Below are positions 39,261-50,959 of a DNA stretch of 64,000 bases, piece after piece. This stretch comes from Drosophila miranda. Its lineage: Eukaryota; Arthropoda; Insecta; Diptera; Drosophilidae. The position numbers and the translations under genes were made by a program. The notes beneath the pieces are model-generated. The model had not been told where the DNA came from. It did no database searches and saw only the letters and a program-made list of their open reading frames with translations. The stretch is from positions 22,444,001 through 22,508,000 of the forward strand of contig NC_046675.1 in the NCBI RefSeq assembly GCF_003369915.1. Direction: 5' to 3'. How positions within the stretch are numbered: the stretch's first letter is position 1; each line of letters begins with the position of its first letter.

Positions 39261-39357
39261 CACATAGAAACGATAGACAGAGAAGGAATACAAAGAAAGA
39301 GCGGACACAAACAAAGACGGAAAAAACAAACTTTTAATTAATTATAATTAGATAATA

Positions 39358-40561
39358 ATGGATGCTGTGCAGCAGAATACGAATACAAACAACAACAGCA
39401 ACATCGACAGCGATAAATGCCAGAAGTTAAAGAGATTTGTGATCGTGGGCCTACTCATCACCATTGGGATCTTGAGTTGGCATTTCTATGGTGAGTCTCT
39501 CTCTTGGATGACTCTCTTTGGTCTTAAGAGTAATTTTGTATGCCTCTCTTAGAGTACTTCCAAAGCAAACCGCTGCCCAAGGCGCCCGATGACGTCTTGG
39601 CCCTGTCCAAGTCTCTCTATGCGGAGGAGACTATCGTCAGTCCATATCTCTATAAGGTGAATCTTCAGGGAAAGACCACATCTGGAGCCCGTGATGATAA
39701 GGCGCCAAAGAAGTGAGTAAATGAAAGGAACTTTCGCTTGATCTAACTGTTCCTTCCCTATAGTCTCTTTGAGCTCCATCAGGATCTGTTGGCCAGAGAT
39801 GCCAATTCTACGACAGCTTTACTCCTGCGCCTCTTTGACAACTACGAGCTGGATGTGGCAGCGGCCGAGCATACCACAGCCGAACATGAAGCGGAACAGC
39901 ATGATTTTCTCAGGGCTGTGATGAATACGCGAGTGATGAAGCTAACGATGAGATTTTTGGTGCACAGAGGTGAGCTGGAAAAGTGCTTACTTGAATACTC
40001 TTACATGAATACGGTCTCTAGATATTGTCACAAGCGATTATGATGACCAGCTGCGTCTCCTGCAGGAGCTATGGTTCACCCCTTACTCCCGGGGACGTGG
40101 CATTGTGGGCAGCTCTAGTTTCGAGCACGTCTTCATGGCCGAACTACGAGATCAGAAGGTGCTGGGCCTCCACAATTGGATCTACTTTGCCGATCAAGAG
40201 CAGCGTGGAAATATCGACTACAAGGGCTGGCTCAGCCACTTGGAAATGGGAAAGGTAAGTCCCAGCTTAGGAACTCCCATCGAATAATGATACTGATTCC
40301 ATCTCGAACTTGCAGCCCAATCAAATCTCCCTGAGTCTGCGTAACACCTTCTATGGCATACAGAAGCCAGTAACCGGCTTCTTTGTTGGCACCTCTCCCG
40401 AGCTGGAGATGAGTCTGTACACCGCATGCTTTCTGGCCACCCCAGAGAAGGACCCATGTCACATTCAGTTGGGACATGCCCGAGTCTCGATTGTCTCGCA
40501 CTCGTGGAACTGGAATGGCAAGCGACTGATAGCCACCGCCTATCCCGACAATCTGCCCTAG
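39358..40561 (+). CDS. EndoU: Membrane-anchored EndoU (XendoU-family) endoribonuclease
   Basis: Five exons join in frame: 39358-39490, 39553-39712, 39764-39969, 40022-40254 and 40316-40561, giving 325 residues. Residues about 27-44 (FVIVGLLITIGILSWHFY) form one hydrophobic segment after a polar Asn-rich N-terminus, which suggests a signal anchor. The rest is a full EndoU domain, a uridylate-preferring RNA endonuclease that leaves 2',3'-cyclic phosphate ends (established for the family). The likely catalytic residues are His202 (SSSFEHVFMAEL), His217 (VLGLHNWIYF) and Lys261 (GIQKPVTGFF). Their spacing (15 and 44) is close to XendoU His162, His178 and Lys224. The family signature FFVGTSPELEMSLYT is intact. 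The counterpart is probably D. melanogaster CG3303. All four introns are short (51-62 bp), and an ATTAAA at 40595 may serve polyadenylation. Confidence 0.95.
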
Positions 40562-41437
40562 AACCGGCCCACACCCAGTGCCGTCCTTAAGTCAATTAAA
40601 TTAGTTAAATTCGTGTCTCAGCGCCGCTACCTCATAACTCACATACCTACAAACGCATCTAAGATCCAATGTCAAAGTCAAGTTCATTTTATTATCGCAC
40701 TTTATGAGTGCCGCGGCGTGGGGGCGGGGATCCAAGAAGTTCTCATGACTGTCATTGCCAATTGCCAAACATGTCAGTCAGGCACTGTCAGGCTGTCCAT
40801 TCGTCAGGAGTTGGCCTTGAAAAGGGCAATATAATGAAGGCCAGCACGCCAAAGAAAGCTTTACGGAGGTGTCTAAGTGTCATTGAATGTTAAATAATAT
40901 TAATAATAGTCCAGAAACTTATCCTTCTTGCTTTATATAAAAGGGAATTACCAAATCTTAAAGCTCCCAACGATCCTAAAGAAAAACTAACCAAACTACA
41001 AGTCTTAGGATGTATAAATCTTCAGCTTCCTTCAACATTTAAACACCATTTTAATCTATACTTCGGTACCATTGTATACTTCTCATAAAAATTATACATT
41101 CATCCATATTTCCGATATATCTCCAAGTGTATTTAATGATTCGACCTTCCGATGAAAGCCATTCTGACTTGTCTTAACCTTTCAGTTGTTTTGACAGCTT
41201 TGCGTGGGCCTTAAATCATTAAGTTGTTTATTAGTTTTAACATTTATGTTTATTCCTTGACTTGGCAAAGGGGAAATTGAGGAAGCAGCCCACCCCAAAC
41301 CATTGAAAGTAAAGTGAACAGAATGCCTTGCCTTGAATATCCATTAGTTTTAGTAAATTGAAGTGTTTTAGATCAGCAAAAGGAGGACCTCGTTTGGAAA
41401 TGATAGTCCTCTAAAAACATCTTCAGAATATTCAATT
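40562..41437. other. Convergent intergenic region
   Basis: Holds the probable 3' UTRs and polyadenylation sites of the EndoU gene (plus) and the SDCCAG8-like gene (minus). No coding sequence seen. Confidence 0.7.
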
Positions 41438-41443
41438 TTTATT
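41438..41443 (-). terminator. Polyadenylation signal candidate of the SDCCAG8-like gene
   Basis: AATAAA on the minus strand, 143 bp past the stop codon at 41586 and 420 bp past the stop at 41863. It would serve transcripts ending in either frame of the last exon. Confidence 0.55.
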
Positions 41444-41585
41444 GCATTTAAAATTATTTGTTGTAATTACAAAAAATACGGAATATTTATGTATTTGTTA
41501 GGCTGGAAAACATATGAGTAGAAGTACGAGTACGTTTTATGATTGAAGAAAGAGTCGCTCGAAGAAAACATGGTGCTGCTGTTCC

Positions 41586-44500
41586 CTATCCTTGGGCATC
41601 TAGATGGCGCTCTATGATGACCGTTGCGTTGGCAATGTCCTCCTCCTGTTGTTGCACTATGGCCGGAGCGCTGGATCGACGGGCCGTGATGATGGTGGTC
41701 TGGGCGGGCGACACGGTCTCGTCGGAGCCATCCGGCAGCACCACAAAGGTCTCACTTAGATCGGCCAGCTCGGAGCAGGTCTCGTCGTTGGAGGAGCGCA
41801 TCAGGCTGGGGCTGCTGATCGAGCACTCCAGCAGCAGGGGATCCTCCAGGTCGGGACTCCAGCTACTTCTTGCTAGCGGCTGCCGGGGCAGACTGTTGTG
41901 GCAGAGAGGATTTGCTGCCGGCGACTGTGGATCCAGCTCCTGGCCCCACAGCTCCACCGCTCGAGCGCGGTTGTGGTCGGCTCGCGGTGGATACCGCTCC
42001 GACTCCTGCTGCTGCTGCTGCTGCTGCTGCAGGGCCGCCTCCTGTTGCTGGTGGGGACGTGATCCCCGTGACGGGCGCCGCTGCCAGCGGCGGTGGCGAT
42101 CGGTTGTAGTCCGTTGCGACTCGCTGAGCAGGCGTCGCAGCTGTTGCCGGATACTGGGGCTGGGCTTGGGGCTGCTGCGATTGGGGCTGTGGCTGCGGCT
42201 GGTTGGTAGCGGCAGCTGCTGGCGTGGAGTCATACTGGTATCCAGACTGTCCGTAGTCGGCGGCACTGTAATCGTATCCGGCCGTGGCATCCCCGTAGTC
42301 GTACTGTTGGCCATCGTAGGGCTGCTGGGCGTAGGCATTCGGATCGTAGGCACTCGCATCATACTGCTGCTGATCGTAGGCACTGTAGTCGGTGTTGTAT
42401 GCGGCCAGATTGGCGCTGCCGGCATTCGAGATGCTGCTGCTGTCGACGAGAGGCTGTTGTTGCAACTGTGGCTGTTGCTGTTGTGGCAGTGACTGTTGCT
42501 GCTGTTGCTCTGCTTTCTGCTGCTCTGCCTGTTCCCGTTCCCGCTCACGTTCCCTCTCCCGGTCGCGTTTCTCTCGCTGTTCCCGCAACTGTTGCAACTC
42601 TCGATCTCGCTCCTCGCGTTCTCGTTGCCTGTCCTGCTCCTGTTGTTGTTGTTGCTGCTTCTCGCCCAGGCCAAGGTTGTCCTTAAGATTCTCGTCATCG
42701 TTATCTTGGAGTCCATAGTCGGAGAGGAGTCCCTTAGTACCGCCGCCGTTACTGATGCTGCTCTTTCGCGCTCCTGCTGCTGTTGCTGCAACTGCCCCAG
42801 CAGCAAGAGTTGTTGTTGTGACTGCTGCAGCTGCAGCTGATCCTGTGGCAACTGCCTCCCCTCCACCATTGCCAATACCTCCGCCTCCTCCGCTGTAGTC
42901 ATCGTCGGCGCTGTTGTGTAGTTGTGGGGTGCTTTGTATGGGTTCGATTGTTGTGCCATATGTCGCTGCCTGGTAGTCGTAAGCGGCTGTGTGAGTACAA
43001 GAATTTCGATTAGTGTGACCAGCCAATTCAAAATAATAGAGTATCGAGTATCGAAAGTGTGGCAGTGTCAGAGTGTGAAAATGTAGTCTAGACTGCTTTC
43101 GTTTCCTCTTCCGGCGCGGCAGTTGTTCCTTCGGTCTCTGACGAATAGAAAATACCTTTTTTGGGATGTGTCTGTATATGTTTTGGGGGCTCTACTTTGA
43201 AGGGGGCTCTGGGATTTACCTTTTCCAGGAACTAAGCTAGTATAATCATGTGGTGTGGTATCTAATTTACTCATATGCTCCTCATTGCTTAACATGCGAT
43301 TGGATAGATATTCTAGATTCGATTGTAAAGCAGATATTTCCTCTCTACAGGAAAAGATAGTTAGGTCAAAGAAAGGCATAGATAGACACAGACAGAAAGG
43401 GAGAAAGGAAGAAAGAAAGAGAAACACACACAACCATTAGTCACATACATCAAAACCAACTTTTACCTGCAATTTCTCTAATCTGTGCTCATCTTTCGAC
43501 TCCTCAGAGCTCTGCTCGGGGGTTCCATTGTGCACTTGTGGCAATTGTGATTTATATTTGGCCCAGATCTGTCTGAGACGTGCCATCAGCTGCTCATTTG
43601 TGGCACGTAGCTGTTGCTTCTCCTCGCTAAGGTTAAGCCACAAAAAATTTAAATGAATCAATCAACGAAAAATTAAATTTAAGAAATAAAACAGATCTAA
43701 GATACTTAAATGTAGAGATGATGGATAATGGATGATGCACTTTAGATCTTTGAGATACAGACTGACAGACAGATCCTGACCAAAATGATATATATGTGCT
43801 TTCGGATCGTTATCGATTCATTCTTTGTGCTAAATGTATACCTTAAACTTATGACTATATTATGAATTCAAAGCACTATCAAAGTTTGGTGGCCTGCTCT
43901 TGCTCCTCATCGTCCTCATCCTGCTCCTCCTCAACCACATTCCTATCCTCTTCCTCCTCCAGCTCCTTCAGCTGCTTGTCGATCTGGGCCAACTCCGGGG
44001 AGGGCGTCTCCTTGACAAAAGTCTCGTTGAGGGCCTGCGCCACTTCATTCAACTCCTTGACGAATGTCTCATTCAGCGAAGGACTGACTTTGGGTCGCGC
44101 CTGCTTGGGCACCAGTCGCACATTAACATCTACTTTGACTGGTGGACGGGGCTTCTTGTGACAGCCATCGCGTTGCAGCAACTGCTCGAAATATAGCTTG
44201 GGCTTGATGCTGGCACTCAAGGCATTGCTGCCCTGACCTCTGCAGGCTGTTGATGTTGCCGCTGTTGATGATTCCGCAGTTGTGGCCAGAGTATCAGTGT
44301 CCACCGTCAAATGCTGCGTTTGACATGGGGCCTGACAGGGACTGGCACTGCTACTGCTGATGGTCTGATTCAAAACAAGATGCTGTTGCAACCAAGGCAA
44401 CGGCTCCGTTTTGCATGGATGACAGCAGCCCGCCGACTGCTGTTGATGCTGCTGCTCTCGCACTGTCGACGTTGATATTGTTGCTGGTTCGGTGGTGCGA

Positions 44501-47500
44501 TGTTGGTGGTGCTCGTGATGCGTGGTGTGAAGGTGATGGTGGTGCGTCGTGTCTAGGGTGTACTCGTGGCCGTGACAATGCATGCTCTTGCTGTGTGTAG
44601 TTTGTGTACGCGCTTTCGCTGATGTTGCAGATGGGGCTGCCGATGTTGCCGATGAAGCTGTAGATGTTGCTGCTGGCCTACTGCTGCTGCTGCTGCTGTT
44701 GCGCCTGCGCATTGCTGGCATCGCAAAAATGTGCTCATGTTCGTGCCTGTGTCGCATAAAACTGGGGCAAAAACATTTTGGCTTGGAGCCCAATGTCGAT
44801 GTTGCTGTTGTCGCTGATGTTGCTGTTGCTGATGGTAATGTCTCTGCTTTTCCTCTTTCCGCTTTAAAGTTGCTTCCAGCTCTGGCCTTCTTATAGCTGG
44901 ATAACTTTGGCAGCGGTGGCATTTTGGCCAGCTCCTGGGCCAGGCGTTCGTTGCTTCTGATTATGTTCTGCAGGATCTCATCGCCTTCGAGAGCAGCAGC
45001 AGCAGTAGCAGCATCGGCATCAGCAACATCTTCTGGAATGGGGCTCGTAACATCTGGATCTGGGATTTCCAAGTCAGGGATCTGCAAAATGAACTCGTTT
45101 GCGTTTTCTCTGATTGTTGTAGGCGCTGTGGTAACTGTGGTTGCTGTTGTTGTTGTGGTCATGGGCACGTTTGTGGTTGTTGCTGGCATCACACGATCGC
45201 AAATTGGTTCTAATTATCGTGAAAATTGCGCAGGCAGCCCAAAAGAAAAGGTTTGAAGAAGTACAAGTACAGGCGTGTTAATCCAGTCTCTAGGTAGGTC
45301 GAACATTTTTCTATTGTTTTTGCTTTTTGTGTGGAGCGAATCTCAAATAAAGGAAATGGTGAGAGAGAAACTTTGGGTTGGCCTTGAATTTCAGATTGCG
45401 CTGTGCGGTGGTTTCCATATCTTAGAGTTATTTTTCTATCAAATATCCATATACAATTACATTAAAGTGTCATTATAATTAAAACGAGGTGGAACAACTA
45501 AATGAAACTGCAATAATTATAGTTAAAAATACGTATGCTTTCATTTAAAAAACATTTCATTAAAATCCCTCAGATAGAAGTCGAGTTACTTAAGGTTAGC
45601 TAGGAATAATGGTAGATAGAAGCATGCAATGAATATAAAAAGTAATTTGCATGTGTTCTAGGACTAAAATGATTGCAGTTTCTTATAGCATAGCATAGGT
45701 ACATAATGGGATCATAATTACTTGTGCTTGTACGTTGTATCCTCTAATTTGCCCGTTAGGGTTTTACACTCGCCCGTCAGTTTATCCATGAGTTGCTTCT
45801 GAGATGTTATCATTTCCTCAAGCTCATTTACCGTATCCGCTACAAACAGATATTATACGGTTTAGTGGATATCTTCAGAAATACTACATACATATATAGG
45901 ATGTTATGGAAATATATAATGCCAACGCGCTACAGAACAGAAACTCATGGATAAACTATTGAACTTTTCTGTATGACTATCATATTTAGATCGAATATGT
46001 ATCTTTGGGGATTGTTTTTCGTTTTTCTTTAGAATGAAACCAACGCACGCTTACGATATGAGCATCAATAGCTTAACCAGAGTTTATATAGGGTGATAGA
46101 GGTTGTGTATAAGATAGTGATACAATAGGTGAGAGAAGAGGGAAGCTATAATAAGCGAACATACCATGCTTATCCTGCATTTCCGAGATCCGCTTGTCCA
46201 AATCTTTCTTGGTGGGTCGTATTTCGTTCTTCAGTTCACCATAGGCTAGCTAAGGGTTTGACCTGTACAGTATATGATCTCTATAGTGATCCTAAGCCAC
46301 TTACCTCCTTCTCCAGATTGGCTATCTCATCGTTGAGTCGCAAAACCTCCCGCTTCGAGTGCAGCAGATCCGCATCCCCGCGATCCAAGCGCTGACGCAG
46401 AGAATTGATCTCCGCCTGGAGGCGAGCCGCCTCTGTTTTGGTCTCCCGGGCAGCCCGATCCAACTGGAGACGCAGCGAAGTGATCTCCTGTTCGAGGGAC
46501 TGTTTCTCTGCATTAGAGGTAGCCATGTCCGCCAAGAAGTTGGTGCGATTCGCCCTCAGTTCGTTCTTCAGCTCCTCGATCTGCGAGTTGCGATTGGTGA
46601 CGTCCCTCTTGAGGTCGGTCTCGTACCGCTTCTGGCGCTCCAGCTCCAGCTGCAGCTTGGTCACCTGCTCCCACTGGCTGCTCAGATCGCCACCCAGCTG
46701 GTCTACTTGGGTATTGTAGCGCCTCTCTGCGCTGGCCCGCTCCTCGGCCAAGCGACGGGCCATTTCGTGTTGCAGCTCACGGACACGCTCGTGCTGACGA
46801 TCCAGCTCGTCGCGCAGGTGACGCACCTCCAGCTCGGCCTGAGAGCGTTCCATCTGCACCAGATCGCTGATGTAGCGCTTGGAGGTGGTGCTGCCCTGGC
46901 CTTGGGCCTTGGCGTCGTCCAGCATGCGCTGCAAGTGGCGCACAGTCTCCTCCAGCGTGAGCTTGTCCTGCTGCAGGCAGTCCAGCTGCTTGCGATGGGT
47001 TTCACAGTTGCCACCGCCAAAAGTGGCCACCGTCGTGATGGGATCCGTGTGGGCCAGCTTCCGCTTGAGATCCTCGTTCTCAGTCCTCACGCGCTTCAGG
47101 TCGATGTTGGCCTGCATCAGCTCTGCCTCCAGTTCGCTAATGCGAGCCTCGTACACGATATTGGGGGCACTAGCATACCGTGGACTCTGCACCTTGAGAT
47201 TGCCCTTCCTTGGGGTGGTCGGAGTTTTACGGCCGCTGCCATATATCAGGTGCTCATCGCTGTCGGATGACGGACTGGTCGTGACCGCAGTTTGGGCCAT
47301 ACCCGACTTTCCAGAACCCATATTTGCCAGCTCCGAGCGTGCATTCTCCGTGATCTGTTCATTCTCGTTGATCACATCCTTCACCTTGCCCAAGAGATTG
47401 GTCAGCTCGTTGCGACAGTACTTCGACTCCTTCTCCAGCTGCTCGATGTAGTCCTCCTGCTTCTCAATGAAGCTGAAAATCTCCACCGGGGCCTGGACAC

Positions 47501-48891
47501 TGTCCGTGGCCAGTGGCGGAGGAGGTTGAGCAGGTTGAGGGACACTGCTGCCCGTATAGAGCGCCGCCATGGAGGACAGGTTCTCCTTGGAGACGGACAT
47601 GCCATAGCCCATAGGTTGCATGCCATAAGTTTTCTTGGGACGGTACGAGCTCATCCGAGACTTCTGGCTGGGCGACAAGTACTTGGAAATGTCCGAAAAT
47701 ACCGGACGCTCAATCACCTGATAAAATATTAATGAAGTCACGAATATTTTCTTCCCTTTTAGGTCTACCTCTCACCGATAGATTATCCGAAAAATTGTCC
47801 CCGGAATCCTCATTGAAGTTGCGCAAATAGGCGGCTGCACTGCCTCCGACCTTGGGTGGGGTATAGGAGTTGTCGGCCAGCATTACCTTGAGACGTCCCA
47901 CAGCCTCATTGTAGGCGTAGTTGGTGTAATCCATGGTCTTGGTCTTCTTGGTAATGCCCCCCTTCGAGGACTTCATCGAGAAGTTTCTAAAGTTGTCAAC
48001 GAAAAGCGGAAACCGTATGCTTAAAGGTCTTTCATCAAAGATCACATTTTAATTCTTAATTTTTTGAAAGGAAAATGACTAGAACACGGAGTTGCTCGGC
48101 AACTGAAACTTAAATTGAAACTGAAACCGAAACCGAAAGCAGAAACAGAAACAGAAAACTGAGGCTGTCGTCCACATTGGGGTGACAATTGGAGTTGTAG
48201 TGTCAGTCGTTGCCAGGACAACAGGTTGGCCAACATACAAATGTTGCAGGTTTTTAACCCTGCTCCTTTTCTGGACGTGTGTTCATGCGTCATGGTTGAG
48301 CCAACATATTTGTGGGGGTGGTTAAATCCTTGCTATCCTGAATGCTTATAAGAAGAACTCCTGGCAGGAAAACCCCGCAGATCTAGGCGGCAACGAATGG
48401 GAATACTTGACTCAAAGAATTCAATAACCATGTAGAAATGATTACCATCTAATGTATTTTCCTTTGCTTTCCTATTTGGAATAATCCCAAGAAAATTGTT
48501 GAAATTAAAAATGCTTAAAACTGTTTGTAACACTTGAAGTAGTAGCTCTTTCTTTAGCTATAAAATTTCATATATGATGTCTTGAAATCAAAGATTTATC
48601 CCGCTTTAAAGAGTACTTCAGTTAAAAGTTAAATCTCTGCTAAAATTACCTCGATCGCCTCCTAATCCTGCCACCAGCACTGCTGCCACTGGCGACGCTC
48701 TCCCTGTCCGAGTACCCAGAGATGCGGTGCTGCTGGGTGAGATGACGCAGGTCGTCAGTTGTCAGGTGGTGGTGGCCTGTTCCGTGGCTGTTACCGATGC
48801 CACTCGCTTGCGGTTGGTTCTGCGAGTGAGTCCGAGTACTTTTCAAATTGTACAAAGGAGCGCCGTACTTGAAGAAGTTTTCTGTTTTCAT
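41586..48891 (-). CDS. SDCCAG8-like centrosomal/ciliary coiled-coil protein, multi-exon
   Basis: Exons in frame: 48650-48891 (ATG at 48891), 47776-47986, 46305-47717, 46165-46249, 45722-45839, 43467-43626, 43220 to 43340-43344, and 42986 leftwards. Residues from about 229 (FSFIEKQEDYIEQLEKESKY) to 690 form long heptad coiled coils. That segment, and ITSQKQLMDKLTGECKTL near the end, match the order of human SDCCAG8 segments as I remember them; SDCCAG8 is a centriole/ciliary-transition protein. A short exon (EEKQQLRATNEQLMARL, then SQLPQ) resembles its C-terminus. The last exon adds a Tyr/Gln/Asp-rich tail (AYNTDYSAYDQQQYDASAY) absent from the human protein. Alternative ends: a stop at 45718 if the exon-5 donor is skipped, and tails in two frames ending at 41863 or 41586. 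The exon-7 acceptor has three adjacent AGs, and only the third keeps the frame. Total length is about 1,150 residues in the longest form. Confidence 0.82.
42006..42032. repeat. CTG/CAG triplet run inside the last SDCCAG8-like exon
   Basis: Eight CTG triplets (CAG on the coding strand). In the frame ending at 41863 they encode part of an Ala run, and in the frame ending at 41586 a Gln run. Length changes in units of three would not change the frame. Confidence 0.9.
43879..45189 (-). CDS. His/Ser/Thr-rich 436-codon ORF within the SDCCAG8-like gene (alternative exon or nested gene)
   Basis: A long uninterrupted minus-strand frame runs from an ATG at 45189 to a stop at 43879, between SDCCAG8-like exons 5 and 6. 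It looks coding: an acidic start (ILQIPDLEIPDPDV), a helical patch (ILQNIIRSNERLAQELAKMP), a His-rich middle, and a C-terminus with a repeated LNETFVKE motif and an acidic tail (LKELEEEEDRNVVEEEQDED). An AG at 45208-45209 would let exon 4 (ending at 46165, phase 1) splice into this frame, giving an alternative 3' end of the same gene. It could equally be a separate nested gene starting at the ATG. No known domain was recognised. Confidence 0.6.
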   Translation of the reverse strand: MPATTTNVPMTTTTTATTVTTAPTTIRENANEFILQIPDLEIPDPDVTSPIPEDVADADAATAAAALEGDEILQNIIRSNERLAQELAKMPPLPKLSSYKKARAGSNFKAERGKAETLPSATATSATTATSTLGSKPKCFCPSFMRHRHEHEHIFAMPAMRRRNSSSSSSRPAATSTASSATSAAPSATSAKARTQTTHSKSMHCHGHEYTLDTTHHHHLHTTHHEHHQHRTTEPATISTSTVREQQHQQQSAGCCHPCKTEPLPWLQQHLVLNQTISSSSASPCQAPCQTQHLTVDTDTLATTAESSTAATSTACRGQGSNALSASIKPKLYFEQLLQRDGCHKKPRPPVKVDVNVRLVPKQARPKVSPSLNETFVKELNEVAQALNETFVKETPSPELAQIDKQLKELEEEEDRNVVEEEQDEDDEEQEQATKL

Positions 48892-49170
48892 TTTACCAAC
48901 ATCGGGGTTGGAGGCAGGAGCACAAGAACGGTTTGGGGCAGAGACACAAGAACAGGGGACTGGGTTGGGCTAAAAACTTTGTTGCAAGTTGCAACTGCTG
49001 GCATGCAACTTGAAGGGAGGCAGGGAGCGAGGGGGAAACACTTGTGGTATGCACTTCCTTCCGCCTTGCGGTCTGCACTTTAATTGTTTCTTTGAGTGAG
49101 CGACAGGCCAGGACGACAGGACGACAACGCGTTGAAGTTGCACTGAAACGGCGGCAAACACCAGTCAGGG
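48892..49170 (-). promoter_or_regulatory. 5' UTR / promoter region of the SDCCAG8-like gene
   Basis: GC-richer sequence directly upstream of the first ATG, without a recognisable protein. Transcription probably starts here. No TATA box was seen at a clear position, and the start site is not resolved. Confidence 0.4.
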
Positions 49171-49199
49171 CTTTTATAGACTCGGCACCAAGAGAGGGG

Positions 49200-50870
49200 C
49201 GGGGGCCCCAGATATAGTTTAGTGTGCTTCCATAATGTGTTTGGTGCCATGTCGTGCCCTGTCAGGAGTCAGAGTTTGCCTCAGAGAGAGAGAAAGAGAG
49301 ATTCCAAAACATTCCCATTAGCATTTTGCCTTTGCTGCAATGCAATTGTCGTCATGGGAGACGGCCGTCCCTTCCGAACGGGGACCGGGATTGGGTGATG
49401 AAAGTTGAGGAATCTTTTGGGCATTGGCGCCTCTGGTTTTGGTTTTGGTTTCGGATTTTGTCTCTGTCTCTGTTTGATCGATACCAAATGGGGGAACTCG
49501 TCAATGTATTGAAAGCACGCTCATTTGTGCCAATACATGACCATATATACATAGTGGCAGACCCTCTCTTCTGTCCCTTTTCCCATCTTTTGCATTGGGT
49601 TGTTCAACTCCCTTTCTGTACTCTAAAGGAATTGAGGCCAAAAACGTTTTTCATTGCCTATTTTAAGGGTTTCTATCTTGGGCTTGTTTGCTGTTATTAT
49701 ATTCGTATATAAAAAGGTTTAGGTGTTGCCTTACTTACTGCCTCAAACCCCTATCCTCAGCGGAACTTAATTAATAACTTACGAGCATAACAAGGTCAGA
49801 AAGTCTGAATGACATTTCAATTAATTGAAGGGCAAGTGAAATAATAAGTAGAGGTTTTCGGAGCTTAAGAAAGTATTAAGATTTGGAAAAGGAGACTCTA
49901 TAGACTAGAAGAGAGAATATAGTAGAACCTGGTAGATATCCGGAATCCTGTCAGGGAGGGGAGGCTGTCTCTGTCCACTGTATGCACCTTCTGGAATTCC
50001 CCCCGCATTTTGAAGACTATTAAATTTCAGAGTTTTGTTGCCACAGGCCTTGGGCTCTGGCCGGCCAACATGTGGAATCCACCTAGACCTGCCAACAATT
50101 GATTGTCGATGTACCATAACTTATGGCCAAATCACAGGCATTTAATAGCTCAAATAACTCAAGATCAGGAGCTATTCCCTCGCCAGCAACACAGCACACA
50201 ACGGATCCGAGCCGAACCCCAAGTGCAGCCACACAATCAATCAATGCAATCTCTGTTATCATGAATAATTTCCCATCGGGCAAATGCACAGCAGCCGCAG
50301 CAGCGGCAGAGAAAAATAAAAACCCTTTTGGCCAAAATAAAAGAAACAAGTAAGAATGATTTCATTACCAAATTTCGACTATGCGATACCTCATGCTATA
50401 GAGGGGAGAATTAGAAATGGCATTTTCACAGATTCAAGATATAAAAGGAGTCAGTGGCAGATCTATGGATCTATCCACCTGGGGTACATAGAAAACTGTA
50501 TTAATATCTTATAAAATATTCAAGATCTAAGCGTTGAGACATCAATATTAAGTCTGTCGGTAATTCCAGAAATTCTAAGTCGATTAAGGCGGATCGTCTG
50601 TTGATCCTGTAATGTATGGTTATGAAATCCCTCCCATCTGCCTGGAATACAATATACCCCATTCCTACAGTTCGACTAACGGGTATTAAAAAAACCCTTT
50701 TGGCCAAAAAGAATACAATTTTCCTCTACACTTGGGAGCCCTTTTTTCCCCCTATACATTATCAGCTTCTTGCGATTTAATTACCCGGACTAGGGAAAAC
50801 AGAGGAACAACATATGTACAGTAGTAGGAACAACACATCCCAGAAAAATTAACCCTCTGAGATAAAGGCA
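49200..50870. other. Intergenic DNA, nothing recognised
   Basis: Contains short simple repeats only (for example a GA run near 49282-49300). The open frames have biased composition and no domains. Confidence 0.55.
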
Positions 50871-50959
50871 TAATTCCGTGTGTTCAGAAATCTGCAAGAC
50901 AATTCATAAGCATGGCCTGCCTGCCTGCAAGAGTGTGTATTACGAGTGCTGTTGTGATG

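Noticed and set aside
41539..42492. 317-codon plus-strand open frame
   Set aside because: Antisense shadow of the repetitive last exon of the SDCCAG8-like gene; Cys/Trp/Ser-biased and without domains.
45718..45722. Treating the stop at 45718 as the only end of the SDCCAG8-like protein
   Set aside because: The bases at 45721-45716 form a good GTAATT donor whose phase fits the exon at 43467-43626, which encodes the family's C-terminal segment.
46359..47270. 303-codon plus-strand open frame
   Set aside because: Antisense shadow of the coiled-coil exon, whose codon bias keeps this frame open.
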